Below, in pieces: positions 25,403-32,733 of a DNA stretch of 64,000 nucleotides. Both the position numbers and the translations under genes were made by a program. This DNA comes from an uncultured Collinsella sp. (GTDB taxonomy: Bacteria > Actinomycetota > Coriobacteriia > Coriobacteriales > Coriobacteriaceae). The notes below the pieces were generated by a model. The model did no database searches, was not told the DNA's origin, and was given only the letters and a program-made list of their open reading frames with translations. Numbering within the stretch: position 1 is the stretch's first letter; each line of letters begins with the position of its first letter. The stretch spans positions 12,983 through 76,982 of the forward strand of contig CABSNK010000011.1 in the NCBI GenBank assembly GCA_902479075.1, written 5' to 3'.

Positions 25403-25891
25403 ATGTGCCTCCTTGCATCGTTTTTATCGCGCACTATCTTATCCGAGCCGGGGCACGTTCGCACAGCGCGCGTATGACGGTTGCAAAACCACCCCATTTA
25501 AAACAAAGGCAAAAAAGTACTTGCAAAGACGCGTTCCGACATATAAGTTGATAAAAGACCGCCGTTGCGGTTTTAAGTAGATCGAGCATATGAAGTTTGA
25601 GTTTTAGCGTGTAAGAGAAGGAAGATCGGCAAAGTACAACCCCAAACGCAATGACAACTTAATGAGGTAACTGCCACATGTGAGGCACCCAGGGCATTGC
25701 TGTCTCGATTTTGAGCACGATGCCTTCCGCCTTGCATGGGCCGTTCCATCCCGCCCCTGCAGCAACTGTCTCACGGGCTCATTGAAAACCGCATAGCACC
25801 CCAACGTCAGCACATCACCCACGGCAAGCACATCACTCACGACAACCAACACATCAACAAACAGCACGAACATCAACCGATTGGAGAAGCT
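25403..25891 (+). other. Long non-coding leader before the unknown-ClpP-VirD4 block
   Basis: No credible gene. TTGCAA (25521-25526) and TATAAG (25542-25547) could be a promoter, though the spacing is only 15 bases. A small hairpin with flanking A and T runs is at 25553-25574. From about 25806 to 25875 there is a degenerate A/C-rich repeat built on CAGCACATCAC-like units, giving a nearly G-free stretch directly before the ribosome site of the 25892 gene. I could not match a known riboswitch. Confidence 0.4.
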
Positions 25892-26782
25892 ATGACAAAC
25901 CACCACGCTGAAGACGGCGATAAGAAAAGCATTCTGGATGCCCACATTGAGCGAGCATATGCAAACGAATATGACGCCGCCTTTGCCGCCGCGACCATCA
26001 AGAACTACGCGTCGCTACCGCTCGCGACGATCTTGGCCGACCACCCTCAACTGCTGAAGCGCTGCACAAAGATCATGGGCGACCCCGACATTCGCAAGCT
26101 GACAGACCCCTATGCCCCAAAACGCGACAACGATTCGTACGTTCTTACCGTAGGCTGCCTAGCCCATATGCTTACGGCGCTCGACACGAAACTCAAGCTC
26201 GAATGGGAACCCGACGAGCGTCATGAACTCGAAAGCAAGCGGAACACCCTGCGCACCGCACTGTTCCTTCCGTTGGACGGCCTCAAGCGCTGCAACGTCG
26301 AGCTCAATACACAGGCGCGGCAAAAGCCCGGGACCACGGGGCAGAAAACTCCAAGACCCCATGCGGCCATCGTCGACCGCAACCGATATAACCGCATGAC
26401 CGCGCACTTTTCTGCCGAGGGAGCAGCCATAAGGACGCTGATCGACCTGCTGTGCCTCCTGAGCATCAACGAACTATTTGAGGGCTATCTCGCCCTTGTT
26501 CCCGCGACGGCACCCAAGTCGGTAGCAAAGATCATCGAGACCTGCAGACGCCAGTTTGAGCGCCATCGCAATGGCAGCGAGATGAACGCCAGCATCGCGC
26601 AGTACTACACGGCCCATTACAAAAAAGACGGATGTGCCCCTGTCGAGCATCAGCTGCGGCTCGCCTACACCACGCCCGTCGCAACGCTCCATCGCTTTGG
26701 AGCCCTTGGCGCTCGCGAGCCGCACGGACAGGCAGCCTGCCCCACAACCGAGCTCGATCTCAGGCTCGGACGAACCCTGTAG
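25892..26782 (+). CDS. Unknown protein, first gene of the ClpP/VirD4 block
   Basis: I recognise no family. The 296-residue product is soluble-looking, mostly helical in composition, with no signal peptide or membrane helix. It contains segments such as SILDAHIERAYANEYDAAFAA, a basic region at 120-150 (about LKRCNVELNTQARQKPG), and a Cys/Arg-rich KIIETCRRQFERHRNGSEM. The start at 25892 has GGAGAAG upstream; the frame upstream of it is a His/Gln-rich reading of the leader and not credible. It is followed after 63 bases by the clpP-like gene, which has its own ribosome site, so the three genes look like one operon. A substrate adaptor role is possible but unproven. Confidence 0.7.
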   Translation: MTNHHAEDGDKKSILDAHIERAYANEYDAAFAAATIKNYASLPLATILADHPQLLKRCTKIMGDPDIRKLTDPYAPKRDNDSYVLTVGCLAHMLTALDTKLKLEWEPDERHELESKRNTLRTALFLPLDGLKRCNVELNTQARQKPGTTGQKTPRPHAAIVDRNRYNRMTAHFSAEGAAIRTLIDLLCLLSINELFEGYLALVPATAPKSVAKIIETCRRQFERHRNGSEMNASIAQYYTAHYKKDGCAPVEHQLRLAYTTPVATLHRFGALGAREPHGQAACPTTELDLRLGRTL

Positions 26783-26845
26783 CCCACCAGCCTCTGCGCG
26801 AGCTATAACCCTATTCCACAACGCAACCAACAGAAAGGAGTCCCC

Positions 26846-27463
26846 ATGGACACCAATCATTCCCCCATCATCAGCCCCCTCACCATGCGTGAATCCGCCC
26901 GAGGTATCACGCTCACCAGCATTTACGATGAGATGCTCGCCCGTCGCGAGCTCTCCGTCATGGGAAACATCGAAACCCCGATGGCCCACGACCTATGCCA
27001 GCAGATCCGCCTGCTCGATGCCACCGACCCCAGCCGCCCCATCACCATATTTGTCGCCAGCGCCGGCGGAAGCGTGCGATCGGATCTTGCGATCTATGAC
27101 GCCATGCGCCTCGCATCGTGCCCCATCCGCACCGTCTGCCTGGAATTCGCCGCGTCCATGGGCGCCGTGATCTTTATGGGCGGCGACGATCGCCGTATGG
27201 CGCCCCATGCAGAGCTCATGATTCACGACCCGCTGATCCCCCAGGGGGCAGGCGGCTCGGCACTTGCGCTGCAGGAAACCAGCCGGCGTCTCATGCAGAC
27301 CCGCAAGACCCTCACGCAAATCCTCTCGGACCGCAGCGGCCTCACGCCCAAGCGCATCCAGTCCCTCACTGCAAAAGACACCTACCTTTCGGCCGAGCGC
27401 GCCGTCGAGCTCGGCTTTGCCCACGAAATCCTCTCGACCACCAAGGAGGTCGCCCATGTCTAA
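26846..27463 (+). CDS. ClpP-like serine protease
   Basis: A 205-residue ClpP-family protease. It keeps the full triad: Ser104 in FAASMGA, His127 in LMIHDPL and Asp178 in AKDTYLSAE. It also has the SAGGSV oxyanion strand at 72-77 and the ClpP-like N-terminus (SARGITLTSIYDEMLARREL). It lacks the usual housekeeping context (tig or clpX) and instead precedes a VirD4-like ATPase, overlapping it by 8 bases. ATG 26846 follows AAAGGAG. It is probably a paralogue dedicated to a special substrate or partner. Whether it works with ClpX/ClpC or with the neighbouring ATPase cannot be told from sequence. Confidence 0.88.
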   Translation: MDTNHSPIISPLTMRESARGITLTSIYDEMLARRELSVMGNIETPMAHDLCQQIRLLDATDPSRPITIFVASAGGSVRSDLAIYDAMRLASCPIRTVCLEFAASMGAVIFMGGDDRRMAPHAELMIHDPLIPQGAGGSALALQETSRRLMQTRKTLTQILSDRSGLTPKRIQSLTAKDTYLSAERAVELGFAHEILSTTKEVAHV

Positions 27464-28877
27464 CCTCGCCAGCCGCCTCGCCGCATCTGAGTCCGCATCG
27501 TCCACCATCCTCGCCAAGGATCGAACGCTTTCCTGCGACACCCGCCAAACGGGACTCAACAACAACGCACTTGTGATCGGCCCCTCGGGAGCCGGCAAGA
27601 CCCGAAACGTCCTCAAACCCAACCTGCTGCAAATGAACGCAAGCTACATCGTGCTCGACACCAAAGGCACGCTCTGTCGCGAAGTGGGACCCGTGCTAGC
27701 AGCCCACGGCTACCGCGTGCAATGTCTCAACTTCGCCGACCTCAACACCGTCCCGGCCCTTGCGCCCGGCATCGAGCGCTGCGGCTACAACCCCCTGAGG
27801 CACATTCGCCGCAAGGCGGACGGCAGGCCCAACCAGCAGGACATCCTCTCGGTGGCAAAGGCCATCTGCCCCATCGAGGACAACAACCAGCCTTTTTGGG
27901 ATCATGCGGCGGCAAACCTGCTGTCGTGTCTTATCGCCTACGTCACCGAACAGCTACCCGCCGGCGAGCAGACGATCAGCTCGGTCATCAAGCTGATCGA
28001 GCACCTGCAGGACGGTGCCACGGCCCGATTGTTTGACGATCTGATCACGACCGACCCCCAAAGCTATGCCCTCTCGCTATGGCGGCGCTACGCCATTACG
28101 CAAAATGCCGAGCGCATGCACGCGAGCATCGTCGGCATCCTTGCCGAAAAGGTCATGTGTCTGGGATTCGACGGTGCGGCACAGCTCTATCGTGAGTGTC
28201 ATCAGGTGGACTTCGCTTCCATGGGACACACCCCCTGCGCCCTGTTTGTAACCGTAAGCGATATTGACCGCAATCTCGATCCGCTGACCGGCCTCTTTAT
28301 TTCGCAGGCGTTTATGGGCCTCATTCGTGAGGCCGATAGGCAGCCCGACGGCAGCCTGCCCATGCCCGTGCGCTTTATGCTCGATGACTTCGCAAATCTG
28401 CAGATCCTCCAGATCGACAACGTGCTATCGATTATCCGAAGCCGCAACATCTGGGCAACGCTGCTGCTGCAGTCGACCAACCAGCTCGATGCGCTCTATG
28501 GCGAGGCACGCGCTCGCTCCATCATGGGCAACTGCGACACGCATCTGGTGCTGGCATTCCAGGATCCAGAGAGTGCCCGGGTGTTTTCCGACCGCGCCGA
28601 CGCGCTCCCCAGCACGCTCATGGCGACGCCGATCGATCGCTCGTGGCTCTTTGTACGCGGTCGCACTCCCGAACAGGTCGAGCGCTTTAGGCTCGAAGAC
28701 CATCCGCTCTACGGGGAGCTGCCCGAGGCGCAGCGAGGCCATGCGGAGGCCGAGAGCGTGGCGCAGGGTTCTCGCAGCGCGCGGCGCCCCGGCGATGTTC
28801 CACAAAGGCCGTGCGCCCCGGGACCACGGCAAAGCAAAGGGGCCCGCATCCGATGGGATACGGGCCCCTGGCTATAA
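27456..28877 (+). CDS. VirD4/TraG-like ATPase lacking membrane anchor
   Basis: A 473-residue ATPase of the type IV coupling protein (HerA/FtsK-like) family. Walker A GPSGAGKT is at 42-49, Walker B VRFMLDDFANL at 305-315, IIRSRNIWATLLLQSTNQL at 326-344 carries the sensor Gln340, and a conserved FVRGRTPEQVERF lies near 399-411. Typical coupling proteins have N-terminal membrane helices; here only about 40 polar residues precede Walker A. The start at 27456 overlaps clpP by 8 bases with AAGGAGG before it. The last 45 residues are basic and Pro-rich and run into the pgi terminator. No relaxase or secretion-channel gene is nearby, so conjugation is unlikely to be its local role. Confidence 0.85.
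   Translation: MSNLASRLAASESASSTILAKDRTLSCDTRQTGLNNNALVIGPSGAGKTRNVLKPNLLQMNASYIVLDTKGTLCREVGPVLAAHGYRVQCLNFADLNTVPALAPGIERCGYNPLRHIRRKADGRPNQQDILSVAKAICPIEDNNQPFWDHAAANLLSCLIAYVTEQLPAGEQTISSVIKLIEHLQDGATARLFDDLITTDPQSYALSLWRRYAITQNAERMHASIVGILAEKVMCLGFDGAAQLYRECHQVDFASMGHTPCALFVTVSDIDRNLDPLTGLFISQAFMGLIREADRQPDGSLPMPVRFMLDDFANLQILQIDNVLSIIRSRNIWATLLLQSTNQLDALYGEARARSIMGNCDTHLVLAFQDPESARVFSDRADALPSTLMATPIDRSWLFVRGRTPEQVERFRLEDHPLYGELPEAQRGHAEAESVAQGSRSARRPGDVPQRPCAPGPRQSKGARIRWDTGPWL
28839..28868 (-). terminator. Terminator of pgi lying inside the VirD4-like reading frame
   Basis: Thirteen-base arms (28839-28851 and 28856-28868, one mismatch, GGGGCCCG ends) are followed on the minus strand by TTTGCTTT. 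It ends pgi, whose stop is at 28902. The final codons of the VirD4-like gene are read straight through the same hairpin. Confidence 0.8.
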
Positions 28878-28901
28878 GGCGCAATGCGTTAACAGCAGCG
28901 A

Positions 28902-30596
28902 CTACTTGCGGTGAGCGCGGTAGAACTCGATGAGCGCCTGGGTCGAAGCGTCCTGCTCGGCCTTGGCGGCGTCGTCGTGGAAGGCCGGGGTGATCTGCTT
29001 GGCAAGCTGCTTGCCCAGCTCGACGCCCCACTGGTCGTAGGAGTCGATGCCCCAGACCGTGCCCTCGACAAACGTGATGTGCTCGTACAGGGCGATGAGC
29101 TCGCCGAGCGCAAACGGGGTCAGCGTGTCGCCGAAGATCGAGGTCGTCGGGCGGTTGCCCTCAAAGCAACGGGCCGGGACGATCTGCTCGGGCGTGCCCT
29201 CGGCGCGCACCTCATCGGCCGTCTTACCAAAAGCGAGCGCCTTGGTCTGGGCCAGGAAGTTGCCCAGGAACAGCTCATGCACGTCCTGACCGCTATCGGT
29301 CGCAGGGTTGGCAGTGTTGGCGAAGGCGATGAAATCGGCCGGAACCACCACGGTGCCCTGGTGCAGCAGCTGGTAGAAGGCATGCTGGCCGTTGGTGCCG
29401 GGCTCGCCCCAGAAGATCTCACCGGTGTCGGAGGTCACGGCGCTGCCGTCCCAGCGGACATGCTTGCCGTTGGACTCCATGGTGAGCTGCTGCAGGTAGG
29501 CCGGGAAGCGGTGCAGATACTGGCAGTACGGAAGCACGGCGTGGCTCTTGGAACCGAAGAAGTTGACGTACCAGACGTTGAGCAGACCCATCAGCGCGAC
29601 GGCATTGTTCTCGAGCGGCGTGTTGCAGAAGTACTCGTCGATGGCGTGGAAGCCCTCGAGGAACTGCTGGAAGCGCTCGGGGCCAAGCACGACGATCAGC
29701 GACAGGCCCACGGCGGAGTCGACGGAGTAGCGGCCGCCGACCCAGTTCCAGAAACCGAAGGCGTTGGCGGGGTCGATACCGAAGGCCTCAACCTTCTCGA
29801 GTGCGGTGGAGACGGCGACGAAGTGCTTTGCCACGGCCTCGGCGTTCTGCTCATCGGAGCCGTCGATGGCGCCCTGAGCCTTGAGCTGCTCGAGCATCCA
29901 GGTCTTGACCTCGCGGGCGTTGGTGAGGGTCTCGAGCGTGGTGAAGGTCTTGGAGACAATGATCACGAGCGTGGTCTCGGGATCGAGGCCCTTGAGCTTC
30001 TCTGCCTGATCGTTGGGGTCAATGTTGGAGATGTAACGGCAGTCGATACCGGCGTCGGCGTAGGGACGCAGGGCCTCGTAGGCCATGACCGGGCCCAGGT
30101 CGGAGCCGCCGATGCCGATGGACACCAGATGCTCGATCTTCTTGCCGGTAACGCCCTTCCACTCACCGGAGCGCACGCGCTCGGCAAAGGCATACATGCG
30201 GTCGAGGACCTCGTGCACGTCGGCGACGACGTCCTGGCCGTCGACGATGAGCTGGCCCTTCTCGCTTGCCGGGCGGCGCAGCGCGGTGTGCAGGACGGCG
30301 CGGTCCTCGGTGGTGTTGATGTGCTCGCCGGAGAACATGGCGTCGCGGCGCTCCTCGAGCTTCACCTCGCGGGCAAGATCGCACAGCAGCTTGACGGTCT
30401 CATCGGTCACCAGGTTCTTGGACAGATCGAAGTGCAGGTCACCAGCGTCAAAGCTCAGCTTGTTCACGCGCTCGGCATCGGCGGCGAACCAGGCCTTGAG
30501 GTCGATACCTTCGGCCTCGAGCTTCTCCTGATGAGCCTCGAGCGCCTTCCAAGCGGCAGTCGACGTAGCATCGATAGGTGCGGCAACAGTTGCCAT
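28902..30596 (-). CDS. pgi: Glucose-6-phosphate isomerase
   Basis: Interconverts glucose 6-phosphate and fructose 6-phosphate in glycolysis. The 564-residue protein has SIGIGGSDLGPVM, VIIVSKTFTTLET, the WVGGRYSVDSAVGL motif, NVWYVNFFGSKS, and the C-terminal SYDQWGVELGKQLA with the catalytic Lys. This is the long bacterial type rather than the short Firmicutes type. The start at 30596 (MATVAAP) follows GAGGAGG; the frame from 30623 does not fit the family. It diverges from the SOS polymerase operon. It may also process the glucose 6-phosphate released by the Amadori cluster. Confidence 0.96.
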   Translation of the reverse strand: MATVAAPIDATSTAAWKALEAHQEKLEAEGIDLKAWFAADAERVNKLSFDAGDLHFDLSKNLVTDETVKLLCDLAREVKLEERRDAMFSGEHINTTEDRAVLHTALRRPASEKGQLIVDGQDVVADVHEVLDRMYAFAERVRSGEWKGVTGKKIEHLVSIGIGGSDLGPVMAYEALRPYADAGIDCRYISNIDPNDQAEKLKGLDPETTLVIIVSKTFTTLETLTNAREVKTWMLEQLKAQGAIDGSDEQNAEAVAKHFVAVSTALEKVEAFGIDPANAFGFWNWVGGRYSVDSAVGLSLIVVLGPERFQQFLEGFHAIDEYFCNTPLENNAVALMGLLNVWYVNFFGSKSHAVLPYCQYLHRFPAYLQQLTMESNGKHVRWDGSAVTSDTGEIFWGEPGTNGQHAFYQLLHQGTVVVPADFIAFANTANPATDSGQDVHELFLGNFLAQTKALAFGKTADEVRAEGTPEQIVPARCFEGNRPTTSIFGDTLTPFALGELIALYEHITFVEGTVWGIDSYDQWGVELGKQLAKQITPAFHDDAAKAEQDASTQALIEFYRAHRK

Positions 30597-30737
30597 AAAG
30601 TCCTCCTCAGCATACGGGCGCACGCCTCCATGCGCCCGGACATTCAGATGCCACTATTCTAGCGCAGGTCAAGACTACAATCAGCGAGCGTTGCCAATCG
30701 GCCCCCCGAACGGCAACCGACCAAAAAGGGACAGGTT

Positions 30738-30797
30738 TTGACGATGTCCGCACAAGCGGGTATTATCGAACATGTATTCGATAAGAACATGTGTTTG
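30738..30797 (+). promoter_or_regulatory. SOS promoter with two LexA boxes
   Basis: TTGACG (30738-30743), a 17-base spacer and TATTAT (30761-30766) make a near-consensus promoter. Immediately downstream are two Gram-positive-type LexA boxes, CGAACATGTATTCG (30767-30780) and AGAACATGTGTTTG (30784-30797), each about one base off the CGAAC-N4-GTTYG pattern. This rules out the ATGs at 30738 and 30744 as gene starts. Confidence 0.85.
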
Positions 30798-30809
30798 ATG
30801 GGAGGACGC

Positions 30810-32315
30810 GTGGGGCACGAGCGTCACACCTATGTCTGCATCGACCTTAAGACGTTCTACGCTAGCGTCGAGTGCGTTGACCGCGGGCTCAACCCGCTCA
30901 CCACCAACCTGGTCGTTGCCGACGAATCGCGCGGGCGCACGACCATCTGCCTCGCCATCACACAGGCCATGAAGGACCTGGGGATACACAATCGCTGCCG
31001 TCTGTTCGAAATTCCCGACGGCATCGACTACATCAAGGCCATACCGCGCATGCAGCACTACATGGAGGTGTCGGCGCAAATTTACGGTATCTATCTGGAA
31101 TACGTGAGTCCGCAAGACGTGCACGTCTACTCCATCGACGAATGCTTTATCGACGTGACACCCTATCTGGACCTCTATCACACCGACGCTGAAGGCTTCG
31201 CCTGCATGTTGCGCGACGAGGTCCTGGCGCGCACCGGCATCACGGCAACGGTTGGCATCGGCCCCAACCTATTCCAGGCCAAGGTGGCACTCGACATTAC
31301 CGCCAAGCACGTACCCAGCCGCATCGGCAAACTCGACGACGAGACCTTTCGCAAGGAGATCTGGCCCCATCGCCCCATCACCGACATCTGGGGCATTGGG
31401 CCCGGCGTGGCAGCACGACTCGAAAAATACGGCGTCTACGATCTGATGGGCGTCGCGGCGCTCGACGAAAACCTGCTCTACGACGAGCTCGGCGTCAATG
31501 CCGAGTATCTTATCGACCACGCCTTTGGGCGCGAGCCGACAACTATCGCCGATATTCAGGCCTATCGCCCGCAGGCAACCTCAACAACCACGGGGCAAGT
31601 GCTATCGAAGGGTTATGCCTATGAGCAAGCCTACACCGTGTTGCGCGAGATGGTCGACAACGCTGTGCTGGACTTAGTCGATAAGCACGTGGTGTGCAAC
31701 AGCATCTCGCTCTTTGTAGGCTACGCGAGCGAGCGCGCCGACATACGCCGCCTCGACGCCAGCGGCACAGCGCAATATGTAGACGGATGCGGGCATTTGC
31801 GTTCGAGCACGTCGAGCATCGAACCCGCCGCAACCGCCGGCCCCAAGCTCGCACCCCGCGCGCCCAAGCCCGTCCAGCGCGATGACGAACGCCGACGTTT
31901 GGTGCGAGAGGCACAGGCGATTGACGGCATCTTTGTGGGCGAACACGGCGGCAAGCCGCGTGGTGGCTATGCCGCGCTCTTTGCGCACTCCAACGCCTCG
32001 CGCAAGCTGCCCGAGCGCACCAATTCGTTTAAGAAGATCATGGGCTATTTCGATGAGCTCTGGGCGCAGACTGTCGATCCCAAACGACCGGTCAAGCGCA
32101 TCAACCTGGGATTTGGCAATCTGGTGCCCGAGGAATTTGCCACTATCGACCTGTTCAGCGATGTTAAGGCCGATGAGCGCGAGCGCGACCTGGCGCGCGC
32201 CGTCCTGGCCGTGAAGGGCAAGTACGGCAAGAACGCGCTCGTCAAGGGATTAAGCTTCACCGCCGGCGCCACCGCACGCGAACGCAACGATCAGGTAGGA
32301 GGACATCGTGCCTAA
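30810..32315 (+). CDS. SOS-induced Y-family DNA polymerase (UvrX/ImpB-MucB-SamB type)
   Basis: Translesion polymerase-like protein of 501 residues. The palm has Asp12 in CIDLKTFYASVE and the catalytic YSIDECFID with Asp110-Glu111; GIGPNLFQAKVALD, the helix-hairpin WGIGPGVAARLEKYG and a little-finger region follow. A Pro/Ala/Arg-rich insert lies at about 330-375. The start is GTG at 30810 with GGAGG four bases away; the longer frame covers the promoter. The yolD-like gene overlaps its end by 8 bases, the arrangement typical of Firmicutes-type UvrX/YqjW polymerases. LexA control is direct from the boxes upstream. Confidence 0.9.
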   Translation: MGHERHTYVCIDLKTFYASVECVDRGLNPLTTNLVVADESRGRTTICLAITQAMKDLGIHNRCRLFEIPDGIDYIKAIPRMQHYMEVSAQIYGIYLEYVSPQDVHVYSIDECFIDVTPYLDLYHTDAEGFACMLRDEVLARTGITATVGIGPNLFQAKVALDITAKHVPSRIGKLDDETFRKEIWPHRPITDIWGIGPGVAARLEKYGVYDLMGVAALDENLLYDELGVNAEYLIDHAFGREPTTIADIQAYRPQATSTTTGQVLSKGYAYEQAYTVLREMVDNAVLDLVDKHVVCNSISLFVGYASERADIRRLDASGTAQYVDGCGHLRSSTSSIEPAATAGPKLAPRAPKPVQRDDERRRLVREAQAIDGIFVGEHGGKPRGGYAALFAHSNASRKLPERTNSFKKIMGYFDELWAQTVDPKRPVKRINLGFGNLVPEEFATIDLFSDVKADERERDLARAVLAVKGKYGKNALVKGLSFTAGATARERNDQVGGHRA

Positions 32316-32733
32316 GTCCCAACAACAGCCGATGCGGCCACCGACGCCTTTTGAACGTCTAGCGGACCCCGAGGGAAGACGTCGATCCGCCGACCCCAAG
32401 CTCACCGCCAACGGCGCCGTCCGCGCCGGCCGTGCCGCACAGTTTATGCCCTTTGCCGCCCTCACGGGATACTACGAGCTCGTGCGCAAACAAGAGATCA
32501 CTGTTGAGCCCAAATGCGAACTCACGGAAGAAAACGCCCTCGAGCTTTCGAAAAAGCTCGAGGGCCTCAAACGCGGCGACCTGGTGCGCGTCACCTATTA
32601 CGATATGTACGGCTATCGTAGCCGCACGGGCATTCTCGACGAAGTGTTACCCGCATTCAAGCTGCTCAAACTCAGGGATATCGCCATCGACTTCGACGAT
32701 ATCAAAAACTTCGAGCTGCGCGGACGCGCCTAG
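32308..32733 (+). CDS. YolD-like protein
   Basis: A 141-residue YolD-family protein: RAAQFMPFAALTGYYELVRKQE is the family hallmark, followed by a small beta-domain (LKRGDLVRVTYYDMYGYRSRTGIL, only partly quoted). YolD proteins are encoded beside Y-family polymerases and are thought to modulate them, in the way UmuD relates to UmuC, though the mechanism is not established. The start is GTG 32308 with AGGAGG upstream, inside the polymerase gene. Its stop codon overlaps, in the opposite direction, the stop of the large surface-protein gene, with no terminator between. Confidence 0.85.
   Translation: MPKSQQQPMRPPTPFERLADPEGRRRSADPKLTANGAVRAGRAAQFMPFAALTGYYELVRKQEITVEPKCELTEENALELSKKLEGLKRGDLVRVTYYDMYGYRSRTGILDEVLPAFKLLKLRDIAIDFDDIKNFELRGRA

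Noticed and set aside
25604..25945. 113-residue minus-strand frame in the leader of the ClpP/VirD4 block
   Set aside because: No ribosome site, antisense to a repeat-rich leader, and composition driven by the repeats.
27456..28877. VirD4-like gene as evidence of an integrative conjugative element
   Set aside because: There is no relaxase, integrase, channel protein, attachment-site repeat or tRNA junction near it, and the ATPase lacks the membrane anchor.
30738..30809. Upstream ATG start for the Y-family polymerase
   Set aside because: The stretch contains the promoter -35/-10 and both LexA boxes, so it is not translated; GTG 30810 has a proper ribosome site.
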